Source: an uncultured bacterium
Lineage (GTDB): Bacteria > Nitrospirota > Thermodesulfovibrionia > Thermodesulfovibrionales > Dissulfurispiraceae
Assembly (NCBI GenBank): GCA_937949555.1
Contig: CALEDV010000025.1
Span: 1 to 64,000 of the forward strand
Direction of reading: 5' to 3'
DNA length: 64,000 bases
Part shown: piece by piece, positions 44,442-52,783 of the stretch
Numbering within the stretch: position 1 is the first letter of the stretch
Layout: each line of letters starts with the position of its first letter
Position numbers and translations under genes: made by a program
Notes under the pieces: generated by a model
What the model saw: only the letters and a program-made list of their open reading frames with translations
Database searches by the model: none
What the model was told of the DNA's origin: nothing

Positions 44442-45791
44442 TTAGACCCTTTTGGCAGGAGATTTCCTGATGATCTTCTTTGGGTTTTTCTTTGTGTTTG
44501 CAAGAGGAGTCTTTTTGTTTTCATATTTTGCCACCTCTGCCTTGATGACCTTTTTCTCAGGTAGGACTGGCTTGCTGTATCTTGCAACCCTCTCGGCGGG
44601 CAGATTCATAAAGTATCCGTTAATGCCCTCTGCAAGAGAGTAGGCGAGCCTATTGCGGAAATCCTCAGAGGACAGGAGCTTCTCCTCCTCTTTGTTGCTT
44701 ATAAAGGCAACCTCAGCAAGGATGGAGGGCATCTTGGCACCCACAAGGACATAAAAAAGAGCCTGTTTTACCCCAAGATTTGGCACCTCAGGATAATCTG
44801 TAGTAATAGAGGCAGCAAGGGCGTTTTGCACATATCCTGCTGCCTTAACAGATTCGTCCCTTTTGCTCTCCCGTTCTAAGGAGGTGAGGATTATGCCTAC
44901 TTCGTTCTTCATCTCCCTCATTTGCTTAATGGATATAGCGTTCTCTCTGGCTGCTACCCTTAAGGCCTCTTCATCATCGGTCCAGTTTAACAGATAGGTC
45001 TCAATGCCCCTTGCAAGCCTATTTGTGGAGGCATTTGCATGGACAGAGACGAAGAGGTCTGCATTTAGGCTGTTTGCAATCTGTGCCCTTTTATCAAGGG
45101 GTATAAAGACATCCCTTTCACGGGTTAGATGCACCTCATATTGGGGGTGTCTCTTTGCAAGATGCTCCTTTGTTTTCAGTGCTATGTCAAGCACCACATC
45201 CTTTTCGTACAAACCACTGGGACCTACCGCTCCAGGGTCATGGCCACCGTGTCCTGCATCTATCACAATCTTCTTTTTTATAAGCCTTGCCTCGGTTCTT
45301 GCCCCTGCAGGTGGTTCCTTATCCTGTTCCTTTGGCTTTTCCTGTACAGTCCCTCCTCCCCCTGATTTGGTAGTAAAATCCACCACCAGACGCATGGGGT
45401 CTTCAAGCATAAAGGCTTTGTAATCGTAATCAGACCTTTCCATGTCAAAGACTATGCGTACAGTGTTTGAATTAAACTGCCCCAAACGAATCATTTTAAG
45501 GAGACCGTCCCCGATGTTGTAATTTAGTTGGATGCCCCTTTGCAGCCTGCTGCCTTTTATGTCAAAAAACAGCCTCTCTGGATTTGACAGCCTTCCTTTG
45601 GTGAATTCTATAGAGGAGGAGAGGTCAATCACGATTCTTATGGTATCGCCTGTGGACCAGTGCCTTAAAGCCCTCACCTCTGATAACTCTTCAGCTTTAG
45701 CGGGTATGGTTAAAAAAACTGACAGCAACAAAAGACAATGAAAGGTCAGGGAGATATGTTTTATATGCTTTTGTAACGTCCTCTTTGCCAT
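44442..45791 (-). CDS. N-acetylmuramoyl-L-alanine amidase with AMIN domain
   Basis: An AmiC-type periplasmic amidase that cuts peptide stems from peptidoglycan during cell separation. The 449-residue protein has a signal peptide, an AMIN domain (about 35-145), a Pro/Lys-rich linker and an Amidase_3 domain (about 170-385) with IDAGHGGHDPGAVG, YEKDVVLDIA, SVHANAS and ILAEVAFISN, giving the zinc and catalytic Glu residues. The basic C-terminal tail is not part of the catalytic domain. It lies 14 nt after the NifU-like gene. Confidence 0.92.
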   Translation of the reverse strand: MAKRTLQKHIKHISLTFHCLLLLSVFLTIPAKAEELSEVRALRHWSTGDTIRIVIDLSSSIEFTKGRLSNPERLFFDIKGSRLQRGIQLNYNIGDGLLKMIRLGQFNSNTVRIVFDMERSDYDYKAFMLEDPMRLVVDFTTKSGGGGTVQEKPKEQDKEPPAGARTEARLIKKKIVIDAGHGGHDPGAVGPSGLYEKDVVLDIALKTKEHLAKRHPQYEVHLTRERDVFIPLDKRAQIANSLNADLFVSVHANASTNRLARGIETYLLNWTDDEEALRVAARENAISIKQMREMKNEVGIILTSLERESKRDESVKAAGYVQNALAASITTDYPEVPNLGVKQALFYVLVGAKMPSILAEVAFISNKEEEKLLSSEDFRNRLAYSLAEGINGYFMNLPAERVARYSKPVLPEKKVIKAEVAKYENKKTPLANTKKNPKKIIRKSPAKRV

Positions 45792-45805
45792 TGGTTTAAT
45801 AAATC

Positions 45806-46030
45806 TTATTTTGCCTGTACTGACTTTATGGCAGGAATCTCCTTTTTTAATGTGGTTTCCACATAATTTTTAAGGGTCAGTGTTGACATTGGACAGCTTC
45901 CACAGGCCCCTTTAAGCTTAACATATACAATATCGTCTTTTATCTCAATAAGTTCAATGTCTCCTCCCTCTGTTTTTAGTCCCACCCTTATCTTTTTTAA
46001 GACCTCTTCAACGGCTTCGTTAGTTACCAT
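45806..46030 (-). CDS. NifU C-terminal-domain protein
   Basis: A 74-residue stand-alone NifU C-terminal (Nfu-type) domain with the CGSCPMS motif (CxxC) that binds a transferable Fe-S cluster; LKGACGSCPMSTLTLKN is diagnostic. It likely delivers or stores clusters for Fe-S enzymes. AAGGAGG precedes the ATG. It begins 74 nt downstream of the quinone reductase and shares the strand with the amidase. Confidence 0.9.
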   Translation of the reverse strand: MVTNEAVEEVLKKIRVGLKTEGGDIELIEIKDDIVYVKLKGACGSCPMSTLTLKNYVETTLKKEIPAIKSVQAK

Positions 46031-46104
46031 ATAATGCCTCCTTTAGGAATCTTATCAATAATATACAAAAATGTTCAGCAAATCAAGAGCTTTTGCAAAT
46101 AGCA

Positions 46105-46686
46105 CTATTTTGACTTCAGCACTTCTCTAATATCCTGAAGCATTGCAGCCCTTGCAGCGTTATCTACAAAAGGCACTGCGCCGTAAAATCTATGGGCAAT
46201 TACCTCTATACCGCAGAATTCAAATATGCCTGTGTCAGAGGTAAGAAGCATTGCCTTTTTCATTCCGCTCTGTTCGTAGATATCCTCTGGGGTACCCATG
46301 GTGTTAAATATAATCGCTTTTTTGCCCTTTAATAATTGCTGTATATTGTGGTTTTCATCAATGGCATAGGCAAACCCGTGAGAGAATACCCTGTCAAAAT
46401 AACCCTTCAATAGGGCTGGTTGTCCTGTCCACCAGATTGGGTATATAAATGTAAAGACCTCAGCCTCTTTTAGATAACTCTGCTCTTGCTTGATATCCGA
46501 TGGGATAGAACCTGCGTGAAGGGCTTCAAGATCGCTGCCCTTTAACACAGGGTCAAAACCAATGCCATAAAGGTCCCTAACCGTTACTTTATCGCCCTTA
46601 GAGATGAACTCAGAATATACGGCTTCCTTTATGGCGTTGCAGAAACTCTTGGGATTTGGGTGTGCATAGACAATTAATCGGTGCAT
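46105..46686 (-). CDS. NAD(P)H dehydrogenase (quinone), flavodoxin fold
   Basis: A 193-residue NQO1/KefF-family flavoprotein. YAHPNPKSFCNA near the start is the FMN/FAD phosphate loop; IYPIWWTGQPALLKGYFDRV is the family signature. It likely reduces quinones or related compounds in the cytosol; the substrate is unknown. AGGAGG precedes the ATG, with a promoter at 46725-46752. It heads the minus-strand group ending in the glycosyltransferase. Confidence 0.85.
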   Translation of the reverse strand: MHRLIVYAHPNPKSFCNAIKEAVYSEFISKGDKVTVRDLYGIGFDPVLKGSDLEALHAGSIPSDIKQEQSYLKEAEVFTFIYPIWWTGQPALLKGYFDRVFSHGFAYAIDENHNIQQLLKGKKAIIFNTMGTPEDIYEQSGMKKAMLLTSDTGIFEFCGIEVIAHRFYGAVPFVDNAARAAMLQDIREVLKSK

Positions 46687-46724
46687 GTTGACCTCCTCAG
46701 CATTTTGGTTTTGTAAGATGGTAT

Positions 46725-46752
46725 ATTATAACCTAAGTTGGTAGGTAACAAA
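46725..46752 (-). promoter_or_regulatory. Candidate promoter of the quinone reductase gene
   Basis: On the minus strand TTTGTT (46747-46752) and a perfect TATAAT (46725-46730) are 16 nt apart. The -35 match is weak. Confidence 0.4.
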
Positions 46753-46920
46753 GGGAGTTTTTTAAAGCCAAAGGGGTTTGTGCTTTTGCAAGATAGTTGA
46801 AATAATCCCTTTGTCCACCAAAGCAGTCTATATAATTGGGCAAGTTATTATTGATGGCTTAATTTGGCGCAGCTAATCTGTTGCTCTAAGTAAAATGTTT
46901 ATCTATCAAAGGAGGTTGCG

Positions 46921-48648
46921 ATGTCAAGGGTTATAAGGGTGGCTCTTGGACAAATAAATCCCTGTCTCGGTGACCTGAGGGGCAACATAAAGAAGATCAT
47001 AAGCTACACCAAGTCCGCGGAACAAGCGGGGGCTGATATAGTTGCTTTCCCAGAGCTTGCAATAACCGGATATCCGCCAGAAGACCTGCTGCTAAAGCAA
47101 AGGTTTATTGAAGACAACATCGCAGCGCTTGCGGAGGTTTGCTGCAATACAGGAGATGTCATTGCCGTTGTAGGTTTTGTTGACAGGACCGAAGATATAT
47201 ATAACGCAGCAGCGGTAATTCACAGGGGCAAGATAGTCCATATTTATCATAAGATATTCCTTCCTACCTACAGCGTATTTGATGAAGACCGCTATTTTAA
47301 GGCCGGTAACCTTTGTCCTGTTTTCAAGGCTAAGGATTTCTCCTTTGGTGTCAATATATGCGAGGACATTTGGTATCCAGAGGGACCTTCATACATACAG
47401 GCGCTTGCTGGGGCAGAACTCATCATAAACATTAACGCCTCTCCCTTTTATTATGGGAAGGCAGAATTTAGAAAAAAGATGCTCTGCACTAGGGCGCATG
47501 ATTGCTCAGCAGCAATTGCCTATGTAAACATCTGGGGGGGGCAGGATGAATTGGTCTTTGACGGGGCGAGTATGATCGTTGACGCCTATGGCTTGACACT
47601 TAATGAGGCGCCCCGTTTTCAGGATCATCTGCTGATAACCGATGTGGATTTAGATGAAAGCTATAAGAAGAGGCTTCATGACCCAAGGGGAAGAAAGAGG
47701 AATGCTCAGAATCAGGAACGACCTTTATTTATTGTTGATTTGGACTGTAAGACAGGGAAGACCAAGCATACATTGCAGCCAAGTAAGGTATGCCCAGATA
47801 TGGTTGTTGAAGAAGAGATATATTGTGCCCTTGTTACAGGAACAGGAGATTATATCAAGAAGAACCGATTTAAGAGTGTTTGCTTGGGGCTAAGTGGTGG
47901 TGTGGATTCCTCCCTTGTTGCAAAGATAGCCGTTGATGCGATAGGAAAGGACAATGTGTTAGGCGTGTTTATGCCTTCACAATATACATCTATTGAAAGC
48001 AGACAGGACGCTTATGCCCTTGCCCATAATCTTGGTATAAATATTGTGGAAATTCCGATTATGGAGATTTACGATGCCTATACAGGGACGCTTCAACCCC
48101 TGTTTGACAAACTCAAGCCAGATCTTACTGAAGAAAATCTTCAGGCACGAATAAGAGGGACTTTGCTTATGGCACTTTCCAATAAGTTTGGGTATCTCCT
48201 GTTGACTACGGGCAATAAATCAGAAATGAGCGTTGGTTATGCTACCCTTTATGGCGATATGGCAGGAGGGTTTGCGGTTATTAAGGATGTGTCTAAGACA
48301 ATGGTGTACCGTATCTGTCAGTGGATTAATAGGGTAGAGGGAAGGTTCGTTATTCCTGAGAGGGTGCTCACAAAGGCTCCTACAGCAGAACTCAGGGAAA
48401 ACCAGAAAGACAGCGACTCTCTGCCTCCCTATGAAGAGCTTGATATGCTTATTGAGGCATATATTGAACAAGACAGGGATGTATCGGAGATTGGGGACAT
48501 TAAAATAGAGAATATCAAGAGGGTCATTTCTCTGATAGACCGCAGCGAATACAAAAGGCGGCAGTCGCCCCCTGGTGTGAAGATAACCCAACGTGCCTTT
48601 GGCAGAGATAGACGATATCCCATAACAAACGGTTATAATAGAGATTGA
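46921..48648 (+). CDS. nadE: Glutamine-dependent NAD+ synthetase
   Basis: Amidates nicotinic acid adenine dinucleotide to NAD+. The 575-residue protein has an N-terminal glutaminase (nitrilase) domain with Glu in FPELAITGYPPEDLL, Lys in HKIFLPTYSVFDEDRYF and the catalytic Cys in VNICEDIWYPEGP, then a C-terminal synthetase with LGLSGGVDSSLVAKIA, GTLLMALSN and TTGNKSEMSVGYATLYGDMAGG. Complete. AAAGGAGG precedes the ATG. Its TGA overlaps the next start (TGATG). Confidence 0.96.
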   Translation: MSRVIRVALGQINPCLGDLRGNIKKIISYTKSAEQAGADIVAFPELAITGYPPEDLLLKQRFIEDNIAALAEVCCNTGDVIAVVGFVDRTEDIYNAAAVIHRGKIVHIYHKIFLPTYSVFDEDRYFKAGNLCPVFKAKDFSFGVNICEDIWYPEGPSYIQALAGAELIININASPFYYGKAEFRKKMLCTRAHDCSAAIAYVNIWGGQDELVFDGASMIVDAYGLTLNEAPRFQDHLLITDVDLDESYKKRLHDPRGRKRNAQNQERPLFIVDLDCKTGKTKHTLQPSKVCPDMVVEEEIYCALVTGTGDYIKKNRFKSVCLGLSGGVDSSLVAKIAVDAIGKDNVLGVFMPSQYTSIESRQDAYALAHNLGINIVEIPIMEIYDAYTGTLQPLFDKLKPDLTEENLQARIRGTLLMALSNKFGYLLLTTGNKSEMSVGYATLYGDMAGGFAVIKDVSKTMVYRICQWINRVEGRFVIPERVLTKAPTAELRENQKDSDSLPPYEELDMLIEAYIEQDRDVSEIGDIKIENIKRVISLIDRSEYKRRQSPPGVKITQRAFGRDRRYPITNGYNRD

Positions 48649-48926
48649 TGAGACTAATCGCCCTTTACATATCCCTTGTTCTTCTTGTCCTGTCACTGTC
48701 ATATGTAGTGTTTGCACAGGATAAGAAACCTGCCCCTGTGCAGGGATTTCAATTTGGGAAGGACCCACAGGTGCAGCAGGTAAAACCCAAAAGACCCTTG
48801 AGGATAAAGGTTCACAGGACGGCAAAGGGCGAATACACATGGGATATTACGGGCGATAACATAGACGATATTGTAAGAGCTGATTCACGATTGAGGAAGC
48901 TATTAAAAGTAGATCAGGAGAAATAA
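48648..48926 (+). CDS. Small exported protein
   Basis: A 92-residue protein with a clear signal peptide (LIALYISLVLLVLSLSYVVFAQ, cleavage near AQD) and a basic, polar remainder ending in GEYTWDITGDNIDDIVRADSRLRKLL. I do not recognise the family. The ATG at 48648 overlaps the nadE stop; the track start is the preceding TTG. A similar tail (EYTWDI.G.) suggests a small periplasmic domain. It is co-transcribed with nadE and the ferritin-like gene. Confidence 0.65.
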   Translation: MRLIALYISLVLLVLSLSYVVFAQDKKPAPVQGFQFGKDPQVQQVKPKRPLRIKVHRTAKGEYTWDITGDNIDDIVRADSRLRKLLKVDQEK

Positions 48927-48943
48927 TAAAACAGGAGGTTGTT

Positions 48944-49429
48944 ATGAGCAAGAGTTTTACTATCAGGGAGGTTCTGGAACAGGCTATACAAACCGAAAGG
49001 CTTGGATACCAGTTTTATTCATCCATGGCAGAGAGGTTTAAAGAGAGTTCGGAACTGAACAGTCTTTTCTCAGTGCTTGCCCAAAAAGAGACTCAACACG
49101 AGAGGACCTTTACGGAGCTCATGGGCATGGTTGGAGACAGGACCGAAGAAGGATGGGATGAGGTATCCCTTTATCTGAGGGCAATGGTGGAATCGGAGTT
49201 TTTTTTGGGTAAAAACAAATCCCTTCCATCGATGGACGGCATTAAGGATATTGAGCAGGCAGTGCTCTTTGCCATAGGCTTTGAGAAAGAGACACTGCTA
49301 TATTTCTACGGCATCAGGGATGCGGTTAAGGAGAAGGATATCTTAGATGAGATAATCAATGAAGAGAAGAGCCATATAAGGTGGCTTGTGGTTTTTAAAA
49401 ACAGCCTTCAAACTATATCAAGGGGTTAG
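48944..49429 (+). CDS. Ferritin-like (rubrerythrin-type) di-iron protein
   Basis: A 161-residue four-helix bundle with the di-iron ligands of rubrerythrin-like proteins: Glu in AIQTERLGYQFY, E..H in LAQKETQHERTF, Glu in GFEKETLLYFY and E..H in INEEKSHIRWL. No rubredoxin domain is present, so an electron donor must be separate. Probably a peroxide or oxygen scavenger, or an iron handler. AGGAGG precedes the ATG. Followed after 3 nt by the rhodanese-MBL gene, a pairing that echoes the fusion protein at 8853-9704. Confidence 0.85.
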   Translation: MSKSFTIREVLEQAIQTERLGYQFYSSMAERFKESSELNSLFSVLAQKETQHERTFTELMGMVGDRTEEGWDEVSLYLRAMVESEFFLGKNKSLPSMDGIKDIEQAVLFAIGFEKETLLYFYGIRDAVKEKDILDEIINEEKSHIRWLVVFKNSLQTISRG

Positions 49430-49432
49430 AAA

Positions 49433-50557
49433 ATGCAAAAAGACCTTATTATAACGCCACAGGAATTTAAAAGAAGGCTTGACTCTGATGAGGTAAGGTT
49501 TGTCTTTGATTTAAGAAATGAGGATGATTTCAAAGATGGCAAGATTGAGGGCAGATATGAGTTCCAAACCCTCAACATCCCACAGGAGGACTTCGTAGGT
49601 GAGGAGGAGAGGCATTTATCAAAGTTTCCAAAGGATAAGCCCATCATTACTATCTGTGCCCACGGAGATTCATCAAGATACACCGCAGAGATGCTTAGAG
49701 AGAAAGGCTTTGATGCCCAGTCCCTTGAGGGAGGTATTGACCTATGGACAGAGTTTTATGAGACCCATAAGGTGGCTGACCGTCCTTTAATATTTCAGAT
49801 ATATAGGGTTGCAAGGGGGTGCATATCTTACATAATAGCTTCAGAGGGTGAGGCAGCCATTGTGGATGCTGTAAGGCATACAAATGTAATTATGGACAAG
49901 GTGAAGGAGCTTGGCTTAAGGGTTAAGTATGTATTTGATACCCACCTGCAGGCAGATCATATATCAGGAGGGCGAGAGATAGCAGGGATCACAGGGGCTT
50001 CGTACTTTATACACCCCTCTGATGCTGCTAATGCTGCCTATAAATATAACATCCTAAAAGAAGGCGACAAGCTGCCCCTTGGCAGCAGCACCATTGAGAT
50101 TGTTTATTCTCCAGGACATACCCCTGGAAGCACATCTCTGTTGCTTGATAACAGGTATCTCTTTACAGGTGATTTGATAATGAAGACAAGCATAGGCAGA
50201 CCAGACCTCGGAGGTGCCTCTGAAGAATGGACAAGACTTCTGTATGATACCCTTTTTGAACGTTATAAAAGGCTAAGTGATGATACGGTTATACTGCCTA
50301 CCCATGCTGCCTCTATCAAGGAACAGGTCAATGGAATAGTTATGCTGACCCTTGGAGATGCCCGCAGGGAAAGCGATTTGTACAAGATAAGGGATTTCGG
50401 AAAGTTCTTTGAATTTGTAAGCTCAAGTCTTCCTGCAAATCCAGAGAGGTATCAGGATATAAGAAAGGTTAATCTGGGCTTGTTGCAGCCTGATGAGAAG
50501 AAGACAAAGGAGCTTGAAATAGGCAAAAACCTCTGTGGCATGACTAAAAAGACATAA
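49433..50557 (+). CDS. Rhodanese-metallo-beta-lactamase fusion (persulfide dioxygenase-like)
   Basis: A 374-residue fusion. Residues about 5-112 are a rhodanese domain with active-site Cys75 in CAHGDSS. Residues about 118-330 are an MBL-fold domain of the ETHE1-like group, with DTHLQADHISGG, SPGHTPGSTS, FTGD and LPTHA. In the usual HxHxDH motif the second His is Gln (H171-L-Q173-A-D175-H176). ETHE1 needs only one mononuclear Fe site, so activity may survive. It would link sulfane-sulfur transfer to persulfide oxidation. ~45 more residues at the C-terminus are unassigned. It overlaps rsmI by 1 nt. Confidence 0.87.
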   Translation: MQKDLIITPQEFKRRLDSDEVRFVFDLRNEDDFKDGKIEGRYEFQTLNIPQEDFVGEEERHLSKFPKDKPIITICAHGDSSRYTAEMLREKGFDAQSLEGGIDLWTEFYETHKVADRPLIFQIYRVARGCISYIIASEGEAAIVDAVRHTNVIMDKVKELGLRVKYVFDTHLQADHISGGREIAGITGASYFIHPSDAANAAYKYNILKEGDKLPLGSSTIEIVYSPGHTPGSTSLLLDNRYLFTGDLIMKTSIGRPDLGGASEEWTRLLYDTLFERYKRLSDDTVILPTHAASIKEQVNGIVMLTLGDARRESDLYKIRDFGKFFEFVSSSLPANPERYQDIRKVNLGLLQPDEKKTKELEIGKNLCGMTKKT

Positions 50558-51405
50558 TGTCCTCTGGAACGCTCTATATCGTCTCAACGCCTATTGGCAA
50601 TTTAGAGGATATAACCCTAAGGGCTTTGAGGGTTTTAAGGGAGGTGGACTTTATAGCTGCTGAGGACACAAGGCATTCCATGAAACTGTTAGCCCATTTT
50701 CAGATCAGCAAGCCTATGTTAAGCTGCTGGTCTCAGAAAGAGAGGGTAGTTTCAAGGGACATAATTGAACGAATTAGGGGCGGCAAGGATTGCGCCCTTA
50801 TTACCGATGCGGGCACACCAGGCATATCTGACCCTGGTTCTCATACTATAAGGGAGGCGCTTAAGGAAGGGCTAAGGGTTGTGCCTGTTCCGGGATGCTC
50901 TGCGCTTACTGCTGCACTCTCTGTGAGCGGTCTTAATACAGAGTGTTTTATGTTTCTTGGTTTTTTGCCCCTCAAGAGAGGAGAAAGGATAAGAAGCCTT
51001 CAGGAGGTATCCTCCTACAAGGGAACCCTGGTTTTTTACGAGGCGCCTCACAGAATCGTAGAATCCCTCAAAGACATGTTAGAAACCCTTGGTGACCGAA
51101 AGGCAGCATTGGCAAGGGAGATTACAAAATTCCATGAACAGATGCACAGAGGAGCCCTCAGCGAGGTCATAGCCCTTGTTGAAGGGGGTGTAATTGCTGG
51201 AGAATATGTTATTGTGCTTGAAGGCAGCGCTCAGGAACAGCGGGATGTCAAAGATGCCCTTAAAGAGACTTTGCGGTTGATAGGAGAGGGAATGTCCAGG
51301 AAAGAAGCGGCAAAGAAAGCAGGCAATATTTATGGGGTAAAAAGCAAAGACCTATACGATATGAGCATAGGAGGAAAGTGTGAACCCGATAAAACTAAGG
51401 TATGA
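50557..51405 (+). CDS. rsmI: 16S rRNA (cytidine1402-2'-O)-methyltransferase
   Basis: RsmI methylates C1402 of 16S rRNA. The 282-residue protein has LYIVSTPIGNLEDITLRALRVL, AAEDTRHSMKLL, DAGTPGISDPG and PVPGCSALTAALSVSGL, then FLGFLPLKRGER and FYEAPHRI, all characteristic of this tetrapyrrole-methylase-fold enzyme. The C-terminal SRKEAAKKAGNIYG helix is present. The ATG overlaps the preceding stop (TAATG). It overlaps the HDOD gene by 26 nt. Confidence 0.95.
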   Translation: MSSGTLYIVSTPIGNLEDITLRALRVLREVDFIAAEDTRHSMKLLAHFQISKPMLSCWSQKERVVSRDIIERIRGGKDCALITDAGTPGISDPGSHTIREALKEGLRVVPVPGCSALTAALSVSGLNTECFMFLGFLPLKRGERIRSLQEVSSYKGTLVFYEAPHRIVESLKDMLETLGDRKAALAREITKFHEQMHRGALSEVIALVEGGVIAGEYVIVLEGSAQEQRDVKDALKETLRLIGEGMSRKEAAKKAGNIYGVKSKDLYDMSIGGKCEPDKTKV

Positions 51406-52213
51406 AATAGAGAATATCTACAACCTGCCCACAATCCCCTCTATGTTGAGGAAGTTGCTGCTTCTCATAGAAGACCCATCTATATCTATGCCTGATCTGG
51501 GCAATTTCATACTTAAGGACCCTGCCCTTGCATCGAGGATAATGAAGGCCGCTAACTCCCCTATCTATGGGTTTCAGCACCGTATCAAGAACATAAGTCA
51601 GGCATTGATGATGTTAGGATCGAACTCTGTGAAAGGATTACTGCTTGGCATATCTGTTTTTGACATTATGGAGAGGACTATGGCAGGCTTATGGCAGCAT
51701 TCAGCGGGCTGTGCCGCAGCAGCAAAGGTAATAGCCGAGCAGACAGGACATAAGGGTATTGCAGAAGATGTAGCTGTGGCAGCGCTGCTTCACGATATAG
51801 GCAAGGTAATATTTGGACTGAGATACTCTGAGGAGTATCAGCATATTTTGGCTGTAGTTAGGGAGAAGAACTCTACACTCTTTCAGGAGGAGAAGGAACA
51901 TTTCGGGGTCACCCATGCAGATGTAGGAAGCTGGCTCGCCTATAAATGGAACTTCCCACAGATCTTGGTTGAAACTATCAAGTATCATCATTCCCCTTCG
52001 CTTTCAAGGACAGCGCCAATTCACACCTCAATCGTCAATCTTGCAGATATAATTGTTAAGACGCTGGGTTTTGGTTTTTCTGGTGACGATCTAACCCCTA
52101 TGCTCTATCCACAGGTGTTGCAAGTTCTGGCTATAGATAAAGAACTGCTCAAGTCTTTAGTGTTTAAGATAGACAGCGAGTTGGGTGAACCTGCTGATTT
52201 TGAGATAGATTAG
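51380..52213 (+). CDS. HDOD-domain signalling protein
   Basis: A 277-residue protein made up mainly of an HDOD domain (about 10-215), with LPTIPSMLRKLLLLIEDP, LKDPALASRIMKAANSP, ISQALMMLGSNSVKGLLLG and an HD-like LLHDIGKVIF followed by KYHHSP, so unlike many HDOD proteins its HD residues are partly retained. Such proteins take part in regulation or c-di-GMP signalling. Starts at GTG with AGGAGG 5 nt upstream, inside the end of rsmI. No partner is certain. Confidence 0.85.
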   Translation: MNPIKLRYEIENIYNLPTIPSMLRKLLLLIEDPSISMPDLGNFILKDPALASRIMKAANSPIYGFQHRIKNISQALMMLGSNSVKGLLLGISVFDIMERTMAGLWQHSAGCAAAAKVIAEQTGHKGIAEDVAVAALLHDIGKVIFGLRYSEEYQHILAVVREKNSTLFQEEKEHFGVTHADVGSWLAYKWNFPQILVETIKYHHSPSLSRTAPIHTSIVNLADIIVKTLGFGFSGDDLTPMLYPQVLQVLAIDKELLKSLVFKIDSELGEPADFEID

Positions 52214-52378
52214 AACTATCAACGAGTAAAAATAACTCAGGCTGTTGTGTATGATTTACTCATATATGAAATATTGCAGGGTTGTCTCAATATAGCATTC
52301 CCCCCTTTCCCATAGTTTTTACTTGATAAATCACCGCAAGTTAATGAGGGCATTAAAATTGCAGTATATTTTTTCTGT

Positions 52379-52783
52379 ATGGTCTCTTTTGACACTGATA
52401 TCCTTCTTTGCAGTCAAGATCAACTTTTTGTTAAATCCATATATGGGCCCCTGAGAGATTGCGGATATATTGTGGATATAACGGAGCATCCCTCAGAGGC
52501 AGTCCGATGTGTAATGAGCAAGAGGTATCTTTCAGTCATATTGGACTCCAGAGATTTTGGCATAAGTGTTGTTGATGCTGTGGATATAATGAAAAGTATT
52601 CAACCGGATATTCGTGCAATCTTTGTGGGTTTAAAAAAGAGCGACTTTGACCTGGAGACCTTTGACAGTCTTGAGGCAGTTGATTACCTGAAGGACCTTT
52701 TTAAGGGTCTGATGTCTGATAAAACAATAAAAAGGAGGGTTTTGCGTAATGACACCGAGGGAAATAATCATCAAGGCTTTTGA
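52379..52783 (+). CDS. Degenerate receiver-like protein upstream of the corrinoid genes
   Basis: A 134-residue protein. Residues about 7-115 follow the (beta/alpha)5 receiver pattern, with an Asp at the phosphorylation site (VILDSRDFG) and a Lys after FVGLKK. The usual acidic pair at strand 1 is missing (ILLCSQDQ), so phosphorylation is doubtful. No output domain. It overlaps the next gene by 35 nt. It may regulate or simply be co-transcribed with the methyltransferase genes. Ribosome binding site weak. The 165-nt space before it holds no motif that I recognise. Confidence 0.6.
   Translation: MVSFDTDILLCSQDQLFVKSIYGPLRDCGYIVDITEHPSEAVRCVMSKRYLSVILDSRDFGISVVDAVDIMKSIQPDIRAIFVGLKKSDFDLETFDSLEAVDYLKDLFKGLMSDKTIKRRVLRNDTEGNNHQGF

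Noticed and set aside
46769-46813. CAAAGGG/CCCTTTG pair upstream of nadE
   Set aside because: Loop of about 30 nt, no T-run and no known regulatory class; likely chance.
48220-48840. 206-residue minus-strand ORF
   Set aside because: Antisense to nadE and the exported small protein, with Pro/Cys-rich low-quality sequence.
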